DNA of 64,000 nt from assembly GCA_910583925.1 (NCBI GenBank), contig CAJTZJ010000002.1, forward strand, positions 73,738 to 137,737, written 5' to 3'. Each line of letters starts with the position of its first letter. The stretch's first letter is position 1. The notes under the pieces were generated by a model, which saw only the letters and a program-made list of their open reading frames with translations, was not told the origin of the DNA and made no database searches. This DNA is from an uncultured Eubacterium sp. (GTDB taxonomy: Bacteria > Bacillota > Clostridia > Oscillospirales > Acutalibacteraceae). Position numbers and translations under genes: made by a program. Of the stretch, positions 7,809 through 18,000 are shown one piece after another.

Positions 7809-8315
7809 ATGAAAAAAAATAAAGCACAAACGATAGCACTTTATGGGCTTATGGTTGCTCTTGCATTTGTTTTCAGCTATTTTGAAAGTCTTATTCCGTT
7901 TCATTTCGGAATTCCCGGTGTCAAACTCGGACTTGCCAATCTTGTTGTAGTTGTTGCATTATACATAATGAAGCCCGCACAGGCCTTTTCGGTTGCTGTT
8001 ATAAGAATTCTTTTGGTCTCAATGACCTTTGGCAATGTTTACAGTCTTGCTTACAGTCTTTGCGGAGGAATTTTAAGCTTTGCTGTTATGTATCTTGTAA
8101 AGAAAACAAAGCTTTCCGTTATCGGAGTAAGTATGCTTGGCGGTATTTGCCATAATATCGGGCAGATTATAGTAGCTGCCATTATTATGGAAACGATAAA
8201 TATAGCCTATTATCTGCCTGTTCTGCTTGTTGCAGGGCTTTTAACAGGGCTTCTTTTAGGTGTTGTTTCCAAAATAGTTATTGAAAGATTTGAAAAATTA
8301 AAATTTAACAGATAA
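7809..8315 (+). CDS. Gx transporter / heptaprenyl-diphosphate-synthase-I family membrane protein
   Basis: A 168-residue very hydrophobic protein with about five transmembrane segments, of the family annotated as Gx transporter or 'heptaprenyl diphosphate synthase component I'. It resembles S-components of ECF transporters. The motif FHFGIPGVKLGLANLVVV is typical. It commonly sits at the end of NusG_II/ApbE/FMN-binding clusters, as here. Substrate unknown; a flavin-precursor or quinone-precursor role would fit the context but is inference. SD ggaggaaag precedes the ATG. Confidence 0.85.
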   Translation: MKKNKAQTIALYGLMVALAFVFSYFESLIPFHFGIPGVKLGLANLVVVVALYIMKPAQAFSVAVIRILLVSMTFGNVYSLAYSLCGGILSFAVMYLVKKTKLSVIGVSMLGGICHNIGQIIVAAIIMETINIAYYLPVLLVAGLLTGLLLGVVSKIVIERFEKLKFNR

Positions 8316-8333
8316 ATTTCTTTGAAATCCGGG

Positions 8334-8362
8334 ACCTTGTATATTTTTATACAAGGTTTTTT
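8334..8362 (+). terminator. Intrinsic terminator ending the flavin block
   Basis: Perfect ten-pair stem (8334-8343 with 8348-8357), TTTT loop, T-rich tail. Confidence 0.9.
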
Positions 8363-8517
8363 GTTTGCAAAATGGATATTTTGTCAGTATTTATGCTTGA
8401 CATTTGAATTGTTTTCTGTAAGAATATGTAAGGCTTAATACTTGATGTTTTTTCTTTGAAATACAGTATTTTTCTGAGAAAAAGCAATTAAATAAAAAAG
8501 AGAAAAGAGGTAACAAA

Positions 8518-9876
8518 ATGACAGCTACTATAATTGCGGTAGTAATTTTTGTACTTATGTTTGCGCTGATTATTCTGGATAAGATACCAAGGCATATTAT
8601 AACCTTATCCTGCGGAGCAGCAACACTTTTAATTGTTTTCGGTCTTTGCATGCATAGCTTTGATGCAATCAAGGAAACTCTTAATATCCACAATATTTTC
8701 ACAGTAGAATTCTGGTATTCTGCCGGTGAAGCAAATGAAAGCACAAGCGGCATAAACTGGGCAACAATCATTTTCATTGCAGGAATGATGGTAATGGTTG
8801 AAGGTATGGCTAAGGCCGGCTTCTTCAGATGGCTCTGTTTAACAATCGCTAAGGCAGTAAAATATAAGGTTATGCCGATTCTTGTAACCTTTATGATTAT
8901 GTCTGCCGTGCTGTCAATGTTTATTGACAGTATTACGGTTATTCTGTTCCTTGCTGCTGTAACGGTAGAGCTTTCACAGCTCTTGAAATTTAATCCTGTT
9001 CCAATGGTTCTTGCGGAAATCTTCTGTGCTAACCTTGGCGGTTCTGCAACAATGTGCGGTGATCCTCCGAATATCATTATCGGAACCGCACTTGGATATT
9101 CATTTGCAGATTTTGTTTCCAATACAGGTGTTATAGCAGGATTTGCATTAATTATAATGATAATATTTTTCTATTTTGCATATAAAAAGCAGCTTACAAA
9201 AACAACCGATGAGCCTGTTGATCCCTCAACATTTCCGAAGCCTGCGGAAGCAATTTCAAGCAAGAAGGATTTCGTTATCAGCTGTATTATTTTTGCACTT
9301 GCCGTTGTGCTTCTTGTAACGCATGCACAAACAGGTTTAACGGTTGCGTTTATCGGTGTTGCAATAGCTCTTGTAACCCTTATTTCAGCTCCGAAGGATA
9401 TACCGATGGTTCTTAAGAAGGTTGATTATAAAACACTTTTATTCTTCATTGGTCTTTTCATTGTAGTAGGCGGACTTGAGCAGACAGGTGTTCTTGAAAA
9501 AATTGCTGAATTCATTGAAAGCATCTGCGGCGGTAATCTTGCGGTTATGCTTGCTATTATTCTTTGGGTTTCTGCTGTGGCTAGTGCCGTTGTTGATAAC
9601 ATTCCGTTTGCTGCAACAATGGTTCCTGTTATTAAAAGTCTTGCTGCAACTGTTGGCGCAGATTATCTTCCGACACTTGCATATACGCTTTCCATCGGTA
9701 CGGATATCGGCGGCAGTGCAACTCCAATCGGTGCTTCGGCAAATGTTGTAGGTACTTCGGTTGTTTCAAAAGCAGGTCATCCCGTCAGCTGGAAGGAATA
9801 CTGCAAAACAGCAATACCGGCAACAATTATTGTGCTTTTGATTTCAATGGGATATGTTTTCATCAGATATTTATAA
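8518..9876 (+). CDS. SLC13/ArsB-NhaD family permease
   Basis: A 452-residue inner-membrane transporter of the ion transporter superfamily. It has about eleven hydrophobic segments and two inverted halves, each with a re-entrant-loop signature: NLGGSATMCGDPPN near residue 180 and GTDIGGSATPIGASANV near 400. These match SLC13 (dicarboxylate/sulfate) and ArsB/NhaD-type carriers; the actual substrate is not decided by sequence. SD agaggtaac precedes the ATG. The next gene follows after 18 bases. Confidence 0.85.
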   Translation: MTATIIAVVIFVLMFALIILDKIPRHIITLSCGAATLLIVFGLCMHSFDAIKETLNIHNIFTVEFWYSAGEANESTSGINWATIIFIAGMMVMVEGMAKAGFFRWLCLTIAKAVKYKVMPILVTFMIMSAVLSMFIDSITVILFLAAVTVELSQLLKFNPVPMVLAEIFCANLGGSATMCGDPPNIIIGTALGYSFADFVSNTGVIAGFALIIMIIFFYFAYKKQLTKTTDEPVDPSTFPKPAEAISSKKDFVISCIIFALAVVLLVTHAQTGLTVAFIGVAIALVTLISAPKDIPMVLKKVDYKTLLFFIGLFIVVGGLEQTGVLEKIAEFIESICGGNLAVMLAIILWVSAVASAVVDNIPFAATMVPVIKSLAATVGADYLPTLAYTLSIGTDIGGSATPIGASANVVGTSVVSKAGHPVSWKEYCKTAIPATIIVLLISMGYVFIRYL

Positions 9877-9894
9877 TAAAGGAAGGGTATCGTT

Positions 9895-10485
9895 ATGAAT
9901 AAACAAATGATTATAGCTTTAGGCGGCGAATATGGTGCAGGTGCTCATATCATTGCCGAAAATCTTGCAAAGAAGTATAGTCTTCCGGTTTATGATGCAA
10001 GAATTCTTCAGTATATTGCTGATGAAAAGAATATTGATGTTGATAAGATTCAAAAATTTGATGAAATGATGAAGAACAGATTGTTTTCAAGAAGTGTGTC
10101 CGGCTTCAGCAGCTCTCCGGAAGAAACTGTTGCACAGATGGAATTTGAATTTCTGAAGGAAAAGGCAGCAAACGGCGATTCTTTTATTGTTGTTAACAGG
10201 TGTGCGAATTCATTATTAAGCGGTTATGCAGGTTTAATCAGCATTTTTGTAACAAGTGATGCACAGCATAAAGTTGAAAGAGTTATGGATTTGTACGGCG
10301 TTTCTGAGGAAAAGGCAAAGGTTATGGTATTTAAAAATAATAAAAACAGAAAGAGTTATCATAACTATTACTGCAAGGAAAAATGGGGCGATTCAAGGTA
10401 TTATGAATTAACGATTAATGCAGGTAAAATAGGCCTTGATGCAGCTACCGAGATTGTTGATAATTATATCAGTAAAAGAATATAA
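9895..10485 (+). CDS. Cytidylate kinase-like family protein
   Basis: A 196-residue soluble P-loop-type protein of the cytidylate-kinase-like (AAA_26) family. The N-terminal IIALGGEYGAGAHIIAENLAKK replaces the normal nucleoside-kinase P-loop with a shortened version, which is typical for this family. It also has YDARILQYIAD and RKSYHNYYCKEKWGD. Members often sit next to membrane transporters, as here (18 bases after the permease); a regulatory kinase role has been suggested for the family but is not shown. Confidence 0.8.
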   Translation: MNKQMIIALGGEYGAGAHIIAENLAKKYSLPVYDARILQYIADEKNIDVDKIQKFDEMMKNRLFSRSVSGFSSSPEETVAQMEFEFLKEKAANGDSFIVVNRCANSLLSGYAGLISIFVTSDAQHKVERVMDLYGVSEEKAKVMVFKNNKNRKSYHNYYCKEKWGDSRYYELTINAGKIGLDAATEIVDNYISKRI

Positions 10486-10498
10486 CTGAATATTATTT

Positions 10499-10526
10499 AA
10501 GCCGTGTGAGATTATTCACACGGCTT
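10499..10526 (+). terminator. Terminator after the cytidylate-kinase-like gene
   Basis: Eleven-pair stem including 10501-10509 with 10516-10524, loop of six, short T tail. Confidence 0.8.
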
Positions 10527-10537
10527 TACTTATGTAT

Positions 10538-10565
10538 AAAAAAATCCTCTGTTTTCAGCAGAGGA
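10538..10565 (-). terminator. secA terminator
   Basis: Seven-pair GC-rich stem (10545-10551 with 10559-10565). On the minus strand it is followed by seven T (A-run 10538-10544). A T-run also follows on the plus strand, so it can work both ways. Confidence 0.85.
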
Positions 10566-10630
10566 CTTTTTATATTATTGGTCATCAAGTTTTAGCTCAA
10601 AAGGGTATAATTAATAGTTATACCATACGC

Positions 10631-13393
10631 TTATTTAGCGGATTTTTCAGCCAGTTTCTCAGGAGAACCGCAGCATTTTTTATATTTCTTTCCGCTGCCG
10701 CATGGGCATGGGTCATTAGGACCGACTTTTTTGCCCTTTCTTACAGGCTCTGCCTTAACACTTTCGTCTGTTCCTGCTGATGTTGCCGTAACCTTGGCTA
10801 CAGCCTTTCTTTCAACATCCTCTCTTCTTCTCGGAATGGTTGTAAGCATCATCTTTACAGTGTTTTCACGGATTGTAGCTGTCATCTCATCAAACATATC
10901 ATAGGATTCGTTTCGGAATGCAACAACAGGATCCTGCTGAGCATAGGAACGAAGGTGGATACCTTCTTTGAGATCATCCATAGCGTCAATATGCTCCATC
11001 CAAAGCATATCAACATTACGAAGAAGAACCATTTTTTCAAATTCTCCGTAAAGCTCATCGCCAAGAAGAGCCCTCTTATCCTCAAGAACCTTATGTCCGC
11101 GTTCTTTCAGAGTTTCAGCAATATCTTCAACTGTAAGCTTGTCAATATTTTCAAAATCATCCTCTGATGCAAGCCAGCCTTTATATTTTTCTTTAAGACC
11201 GTTGATATTCCAATCTGCCTTGTGAGCATCTTTTGCACAGTAAATTGCAACATTCTCCTCAACGCTTGAATCAAGCATATTGGCAATTTTATCTGTTAAA
11301 TCAAGACCGTCAAGCACCATATTACGCTGCTTGTAAATAAGCTCTCTCTGGCGGTTCATAACATCATCATATTGAAGTGTGTTTTTACGGATACCAAAGT
11401 TTCTGCCCTCAACCTTGCGCTGTGAGGATTCAACGGTTCTTGAAATCATTTTGCTTGGGATAGCTAAATCTTCGTCATTGCCTGCAAGCGTATTCATTAT
11501 GGATTTCATTCTGTCGCCGCCGAACAATCTCATCAAATCGTCTTCAAGAGAAAGATAAAACTGGGATTTACCCGGATCTCCCTGTCGTCCGGAACGACCT
11601 CTTAACTGGTTATCAATACGGCGTGAATCATGGCGTTCTGTACCAAGAATGAAAAGTCCGCCTGCTTCTCTTACCTTTTCGGCCTCATCCTTAATTTCGT
11701 TTTTGTATTTTGCTTCCAGCTCTCTGAAGGTTTTGCGTGCATTAAGAATTTCTTCGTCCTCGGTTTCACCGAAACCTGTTGCTTCTGCAATAAGCTCATC
11801 GGTGTACTGCATTTTCTTCATTTCTGATTTTGCAAGGAATTCAGCGTTACCGCCCAGCATAATATCTGTACCACGGCCCGCCATATTTGTTGCGATGGTA
11901 ACTGCACCGAATTTACCAGCCTGCGCAACAATTTCTGCTTCCTTTTCGTGGTTTTTGGCATTTAAAACATTATGCGGAATTCTTTCTTTCTTGAGAAGTT
12001 TTGAAAGAATTTCACTTTTTTCAATGCTGATTGTACCAACAAGAATCGGTTGCCCTTTTTCGTGGCATTCCTTTATCTGTTCTATTGCACTCTTGAATTT
12101 AGCTCTTTCGGTCTGGAAGATAACATCAGGTAAGTCTTCGCGAAGAAGAGGCTTGTTTGTCGGAATTTCAACAACATCAAGCTTGTAGATTTCATTGAAT
12201 TCAGGCGCTTCGGTTGAAGCAGTACCTGTCATACCGGAAAGCTTCCCGTAAAGACGGAAATAATTCTGGAAGGTAATTGTAGCAAGGGTTTTGCTTTCGT
12301 GTTCAACTTTAACATTTTCCTTTGCTTCAAGTGCCTGATGAAGACCATCATTGTATCGCCTTCCAAGCATAATACGGCCGGTAAACTCATCTACGATAAG
12401 AACCTGTCCGTCTTTAACAACATAGTCAATATCACGGCGCATTACACCACGCGCCTTGATTGCCTGATTGATATGATGAAGCAGTGTTGTATTTTCCATA
12501 TCCATAAGGTTTTCAACGCCGAAAACCTGCTCTGCCTTTTTTACACCGCTTTGTGTAAGTGTTGCTGTTTTAGCTTTTTCATCAACTACATAGTCGCCGT
12601 CATATGTTTCCTCAGTGTCCTTCTTTTCGTCCATCTGAGCAACCTTAACCATTGTAAGGGATTTGGCAAAGTCATTTGCTCGTCTGTACATATCTGTTGA
12701 CTGATCGCCCTTGCCGCTGATAATAAGAGGGGTTCTTGCCTCATCGATAAGAATGGAGTCAACCTCGTCAACAATGGCAAAAGCGTGCTCTCTCTGCACC
12801 TTTTGCTCTTTGTACTGCACCATATTGTCACGAAGATAGTCAAATCCCATCTCGTTGTTTGTGCCGTAAGTAATGTCGCAGTTATATGCTTCTTTTCTTT
12901 CATCGTTTGATTTTTCATGAATAATAAGCCCTGTTGAAAGACCGAGAAAACGATATAATTTTCCCATCCATTCGCAGTCACGCTTTGCAAGATAATCGTT
13001 TACGGTAACAATATGAACACCCTTGCCTGTCAATGCGTTTAAGTAAGCCGGAAGAGTAGCAACAAGGGTTTTACCTTCACCTGTCTTCATTTCGGCAATT
13101 CTGCCCTGATGCAGAACGATACCACCGATAATCTGTACCTCAAAGTGCTTCATTCCAAGCACTCTCCATGCACCCTCTCGGCATACGGCAAACGCATCGG
13201 GAAGAATATCATCAAGTGTTTCTCCGTCTGAAAGTCTGCCTTTAAGAATTTCTGTCTGTGAAGCAAGTTCTTTATCAGACATTTCCTGATACTTGCTTTC
13301 AAGAGCAAGCACCTTGTCTGAAATTTTTTTAACCTTTTTTACTTCTTTGGCAGAATAATCTCCGAAAAGAGCTGTAAGAAATTTATTTGCCAT
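10631..13393 (-). CDS. secA: SecA preprotein translocase ATPase
   Basis: Motor ATPase that drives proteins through SecYEG. The 920-residue protein has the normal order: N-terminal DEAD domain with Walker A GEGKTLVATLPAYL, DEVDSILIDEARTPLI (Walker B), preprotein crosslinking domain, second ATPase lobe (GTERHDSRRIDNQLRGRSGRQGDPG, written here in two parts of one motif region), helical scaffold, and the C-terminal zinc tail CPCGSGKKYKKCCG that binds SecB or the membrane. The ATG is preceded by gaggtgaaata. It is monocistronic as far as seen. Confidence 0.98.
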   Translation of the reverse strand: MANKFLTALFGDYSAKEVKKVKKISDKVLALESKYQEMSDKELASQTEILKGRLSDGETLDDILPDAFAVCREGAWRVLGMKHFEVQIIGGIVLHQGRIAEMKTGEGKTLVATLPAYLNALTGKGVHIVTVNDYLAKRDCEWMGKLYRFLGLSTGLIIHEKSNDERKEAYNCDITYGTNNEMGFDYLRDNMVQYKEQKVQREHAFAIVDEVDSILIDEARTPLIISGKGDQSTDMYRRANDFAKSLTMVKVAQMDEKKDTEETYDGDYVVDEKAKTATLTQSGVKKAEQVFGVENLMDMENTTLLHHINQAIKARGVMRRDIDYVVKDGQVLIVDEFTGRIMLGRRYNDGLHQALEAKENVKVEHESKTLATITFQNYFRLYGKLSGMTGTASTEAPEFNEIYKLDVVEIPTNKPLLREDLPDVIFQTERAKFKSAIEQIKECHEKGQPILVGTISIEKSEILSKLLKKERIPHNVLNAKNHEKEAEIVAQAGKFGAVTIATNMAGRGTDIMLGGNAEFLAKSEMKKMQYTDELIAEATGFGETEDEEILNARKTFRELEAKYKNEIKDEAEKVREAGGLFILGTERHDSRRIDNQLRGRSGRQGDPGKSQFYLSLEDDLMRLFGGDRMKSIMNTLAGNDEDLAIPSKMISRTVESSQRKVEGRNFGIRKNTLQYDDVMNRQRELIYKQRNMVLDGLDLTDKIANMLDSSVEENVAIYCAKDAHKADWNINGLKEKYKGWLASEDDFENIDKLTVEDIAETLKERGHKVLEDKRALLGDELYGEFEKMVLLRNVDMLWMEHIDAMDDLKEGIHLRSYAQQDPVVAFRNESYDMFDEMTATIRENTVKMMLTTIPRRREDVERKAVAKVTATSAGTDESVKAEPVRKGKKVGPNDPCPCGSGKKYKKCCGSPEKLAEKSAK

Positions 13394-13497
13394 TATTTCA
13401 CCTCATATATTTTGGATTATTTTTACATTTAGATGATATAAACTGAATAGTATTTTATCACATTATTTCCTTTGTGTCACTATTTATATTCTTATAA

Positions 13498-14103
13498 TCA
13501 AAAAATATTATTAATTGCTGTTAATGCCCCGCCGGAAACGGCGTCCTCAGCCGTTTGCGTAAATGTAAATACAAGTCTGTCGTTTTTCTGTTCAAAGGAA
13601 AGTGTAATATCGGTTTCTTCATCCTTCATGGCGGCATTGCTTATTCCCTTTGTTAAAACAGAAAGATTTGTATCAAGCCATGTATCATTTTGTATATCTT
13701 TAAGAAGCTGAAGCATACCTGAAATGGAAGCGTATTCTTTAAGAAGATTTTTAGTGTACTCCGATGCAACCTCGGATAAATTCTTGTTTTTCACTGCAAG
13801 CATTACAGTTTTATTATCTGTATCAATTTCTTTGATTTCATATTGAAGGTTTTCAAACATGGCAACGCCAAGCTTTCTGAATTGATCCTTCTTTGATGCG
13901 TAGGTTAAAATCGTATCAAGAGTAGAGGATTCTACATATCTTTTAACGGTTGAAGAATCAAATTCCTTTAAGGCATCAAAAATGGTATCTATTGTATTTG
14001 TTATGTTTTTTTCGGTAAGCTTGTTATTCGGCTTTGAGGAACAGGCGGTAAAGCTAAAAGCAACAATTAAAATTGATAAAAAAACAACTGTAAATTTTTT
14101 CAT
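13498..14103 (-). CDS. Putative lipoprotein of unknown function
   Basis: A 201-residue protein with a lipoprotein signal (MKKFTVVFLSILIVAFSFTAC; lipobox FTAC), so it is predicted on the outer membrane face. The body is helical and charged (KNITNTIDTIFDALKEFD), ending in a beta-rich part (ITLSFEQKNDRLVFTFTQT). The architecture resembles small clostridial DUF lipoproteins, but no family could be named. SD aaaaggagc precedes the ATG. It follows secA's start by about 100 bases in the same direction; no shared promoter is clear. Confidence 0.75.
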   Translation of the reverse strand: MKKFTVVFLSILIVAFSFTACSSKPNNKLTEKNITNTIDTIFDALKEFDSSTVKRYVESSTLDTILTYASKKDQFRKLGVAMFENLQYEIKEIDTDNKTVMLAVKNKNLSEVASEYTKNLLKEYASISGMLQLLKDIQNDTWLDTNLSVLTKGISNAAMKDEETDITLSFEQKNDRLVFTFTQTAEDAVSGGALTAINNIF

Positions 14104-14192
14104 TTTTTAAGCTCCTTTTAAATAATTAAAATTATTATATATCTTAATTTTGATTTTTTCAATATAAGTTATGTAAAAAATAAATAAATAAA

Positions 14193-14221
14193 TTGCATAT
14201 TTCATACATATATGGTATAAT
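14193..14221 (+). promoter_or_regulatory. Distal promoter of the sugar transferase
   Basis: TTGCAT at 14193-14198, 17-base spacer, TATAAT at 14216-14221. Confidence 0.55.
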
Positions 14222-14267
14222 TATCAAAATTATCTCTATATATTGATAAAATTCGTTAAATTTTGTA

Positions 14268-14296
14268 TTGACTTTTTTTCAAAAAAATGTTTTTAT
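14268..14296 (+). promoter_or_regulatory. Proximal promoter of the sugar transferase
   Basis: TTGACT at 14268-14273, 17-base spacer, TTTTAT at 14291-14296. The -10 box is weak. Confidence 0.4.
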
Positions 14297-14360
14297 GTGT
14301 GAAGATGTCTTTGAAAAGGGGCATCTTATGAATAGAATTGATTTTTAAGGAGAAGCCATA

Positions 14361-14417
14361 ATGGGCTTTGCAAAAAGATTTTTTGCATTAGTGTATAAAT
14401 ATGAAAGCTTTTTTTAG
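14361..14417 (+). other. Displaced 5' end of the sugar transferase (18-codon ORF)
   Basis: A short ORF with a strong SD (aaggag at 14347-14352) reads MGFAKRFFALVYKYESFF and then stops within the start of the sugar transferase gene. It ends in a run of seven T (14409-14415). With six T the frame would run straight into FRKWFAPIKFKRLFD of the transferase. It is best read as the original N-terminus cut off by a +1 change in a homopolymer, or else as a translationally coupled leader peptide. Confidence 0.6.
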
Positions 14418-15018
14418 GAAATGGTTTGCACCTATTAAATTTAAAAGACTTTTTGATATAGCTGCTTCTTTTTCGGCACTTATAATACTTTCTCCATTGT
14501 TTCTTGTTATCTGCTTTGTTAATTTTTTAACCCCGGATACAAAGATATTTTTCAGTCATGAAAGAAGAGGAAGAAGAGGAAAGCCTTTTAAAATTTATAA
14601 ATTCCAAACAATGAAGAATAATACGCCTAACTGTGCAACGGGCGAGCTTGAAAACCCTGAGCAGTATATTACAAAGCTTGGGAAATTTCTTCGCAAAACA
14701 AGCCTTGATGAGCTTCCGCAGCTTTGGAACATTCTGAAAGGGGATATGAGCTTTGTTGGTCCGCGGCCTCTTATTTCAAGCGAAATAAGGGCACACAGAA
14801 TGAGGCTCGAATATAATGTTTATCGTTTCAGACCCGGCTTGACAGGTCTTGCGCAGATTAAGGGCCGTGATAATATTTCTCTTATGAAGAAAATGAAGCT
14901 GGATAAGTTATATTGTGATAACTGGAGTATTAAAATGGATATAGCAATACTTTTCCAGTCTGTATTGGTTTGTGTTCGTCAGGATGGCTTCCACGAGGGT
15001 ATTTATCACAGACGATAA
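14401..15018 (+). CDS. Undecaprenyl-phosphate sugar-1-phosphate transferase
   Basis: Bacterial sugar transferase (WcaJ/RfbP catalytic type) that starts glycan assembly by moving a sugar-1-phosphate to undecaprenyl phosphate at the membrane. It has 205 residues: one membrane helix (about 20-45), ERRGRRGKPFKIYKFQTM, the catalytic TSLDELPQLWNILKGDMSFV segment (the Asp-Glu pair) and RPGLTGLAQIKGRD. The ATG at 14401 has no SD; the better-placed start is at 14361 in another frame (see the entry above). No other capsule or polysaccharide genes are nearby, so its pathway partners are elsewhere. Confidence 0.88.
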   Translation: MKAFFRKWFAPIKFKRLFDIAASFSALIILSPLFLVICFVNFLTPDTKIFFSHERRGRRGKPFKIYKFQTMKNNTPNCATGELENPEQYITKLGKFLRKTSLDELPQLWNILKGDMSFVGPRPLISSEIRAHRMRLEYNVYRFRPGLTGLAQIKGRDNISLMKKMKLDKLYCDNWSIKMDIAILFQSVLVCVRQDGFHEGIYHRR

Positions 15019-15085
15019 GCAGTTAATTTGTTATGTTTTACAATATTGACTTTTATTATAAAAATAATAGGAGAGCATCTTTATT

Positions 15086-18000
15086 ATGGAAAGAAAATTT
15101 ATTGACGGTTATTCCGAATGGCAGACAAATCCGGAAATTGTCGGTGTTAACAAACTTCCTTATCATTCAACCTTTATGCCTTATGATACTTTCAGAGAGG
15201 CAGAGGCTTGCAATAGATATGAATCCTCACGCTGTAAGCTTTTAAACGGCAAGTGGAGATTTAAGCTGTATAAAAACTATGCTTATAAACCGACTGATTT
15301 TGCGCAGACGCATTATGATTCCCATAATTGGGACAGTGTTCAGGTTCCCGGTTCATGGACCATGCAGGGGTATGACCGGAATCAATACTGCAATGTCCGC
15401 TATCCTTGGGAGGGAAGTGAGGATATCTGCCCTCCTAATGCACCTACTAAGCACAATCCGGTTGGCTGCTATCTTAAGAAAATTCAGATTAACAAAGCCA
15501 TGCTTGAAAAGCGTGTGGTAATCTGCTTTGAGGGTGTGGAATCTGCTTTTTATCTTTATGTAAACGGCGAAAGAATAGGCTACAGTGAATCTTCCTTTAA
15601 CAGAAGCGAGTTTGATATTACAAGATATCTTGTTGAAGGCTCAAATCTTATCGGGGTTGAGGTTTACCGCTGGTGTACAGGCTCATGGCTTGAATGTCAG
15701 GATATGTGGAGAATGGCAGGTATTTTCCGTGATGTTTATATTTATACAACGGAAAAGGAATATATCCGTGATTTTATTATTAAGGCAGAACCGAATGATA
15801 CATTTAAGGATGGCTATTTTGATGTTCTTGTTAAAACAAACGGAACATATGAGGCTCTTTCACTTGATCTGAATATTATTGATGCCAACGGCAATATGGT
15901 TGCTCTTGACAGTCAATATGCCGAAGAGGATAATGTTACAAGTCTTAAGGCTATCGTAACGGATGCTGCTATGTGGAGTGCTGAAAATCCTTATCTTTAT
16001 ACTCTTGTGCTTACGCTTAAGCACAACGGAACACCTATTGAATATGTAAGTACAAAGTTCGGCTTCAGAAAAGTTGAAATAAAGGGCGGCATAATCAATA
16101 TCAACGGCAGAAGAGTTGTTTTTAAAGGCACAAACCGTCATGAATTTGACTGCGAAAAGGGAAGATATATATCCGAAGAGGTTATGATTTCCGATATTCT
16201 TCAAATGAAGAGAAATAACATCAATGCCGTTCGTACCTCTCATTATCCGAATTGTCCGCGTTGGCTTGAGCTTTGCGATGAATACGGTCTTTATGTTATT
16301 GATGAAAACAATATGGAAACCCACGGAACCAATAATTCCAAAATCATTGGCTGCCCTCAGCTTCCGGGCTCAAGACCGGAATGGGAAAAGGCTTGTATGG
16401 ACAGATTAAAGGCTCTTTATAACAGAGATAAAAATCATACAAGTGTTGTTTGCTGGAGCCTTGGTAATGAAAGCCTTGGCGGCGATATTCCCAAGAAAAT
16501 GTATAAATGGATTAAGGATGCCGATGAAAGCCGTTTTATCCATTTTGAATGTCATAATGCTTCAGATGAAAAACAGCTTTCGGATGTTCAGTCTAAAATG
16601 TATGCAAAGCCTTGGGAATGTGAGGAATATGCTGTATCGGGAAAGGATAAAAGACCGTATATTCTTTGTGAATACACGCATGCAATGGGCAACTCCTGCG
16701 GATGTACGGATGAATATACAGCGCTTTGGGATAAATATCCCTGTCTTCAGGGCGGCTTTGTCTGGGATTGGGTTGATCAGAGTATCAAAACAACAGATGG
16801 AAACGGTGTAGAATATCTTGCTTACGGCGGAGATTTCGGAGATAATCCGAATGATGGTCATTTCTGTGGAAACGGACTGCTATTCGGAGACAGAAAGCCG
16901 ACACCAAAGCTTTATGAAATCAAAAAGCTTTATCAGAATGTCGATTTTAAGGCAATTGATGCTGAAAAGGGCATTATTGAAATTAAAAATAAATTTATGT
17001 TTACAAACTTGAATCAATTTGAGCTTTATTGGTGTCAGTGCTCGGATAAGGGCGTTTTCCGAGAGGGAAGTGTTGAGCTTGATTTAGAGCCGAATCAATC
17101 TAAGGTTGTAGATCTTGAATTAACAAGAATTTCAAGTACGGAAAGCTATCTGAATCTTGAACTCAGAACAACAGAGGATTGTGCTTGGGTTGAAGAGGGT
17201 CATATAATTGCGGAAGAGCAGTTTGTAATTAATGAGTTTGAAAACACATATGATGAATTAGAAACAGGTGAAGAACTTGTTATTGCAGACAGCTACGGCT
17301 CTCTCCGTATCCTTTCAGAGGATTTGAATATCCGCTTTGAAAGAAGAGAACGCAATCAGCTTTATTCAATCAGGGTTGGCGGTGAAGATATTCTTACTGC
17401 GCCTGTTCGCTTTAATTTCTGGCGGGCATTAACGGATAATGACAGAGGAAACCGTGCTGGCAGCCGTCTTGGCTGCTGGAGAGATGCAGGAAATACACCC
17501 GGTATATATAATAATACGAAATTCAGTATTGATGATTATAGGGTAACCGACGGCGGCAGAAAGGTTACAATCAATTGCAGTGCCGTTGTATGTACGGATC
17601 CCGAATCAAGAGCAAAGCTTGTTTATACTGTTACTTCCAAAGGTATCGGTGTTGATCTTCAGTTTATGCCGGATCCGTCGCTTCCTGAAATCCCCGAGGT
17701 ATCCATGCTGTTTGAGCTGCCCGGCGATTTTGAAGATGTAACCTATCTTGGAGAGGGTCCTTATGAAAATTATATTGACCGCAGAAACGGAACAAAGATA
17801 GGCGTTTATAACACAACTGTTACAGATATGTATACGGATTATCTCAAGCCGCAGGAATGCGGAAACAGAACGGGTGTCAGATATGCAACACTTGTCGGCA
17901 AAAAGAAAACCTTTACGCTTGTTGCAGAGCCTGTTATGGAATTTAATGCAAGCCATTATCTTCCTCTTGAAATAGAAAATGCCTGGCATAAAAAAGAACT

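Noticed and set aside
8391..9122. 243-codon minus-strand ORF over the SLC13 permease
   Set aside because: It is the shadow of a hydrophobic protein; the plus strand has the recognised motifs, an SD and a matching terminator context.
11649..12188. 179-codon plus-strand ORF inside secA
   Set aside because: Ser/Ala-rich shadow of SecA without SD or family features.
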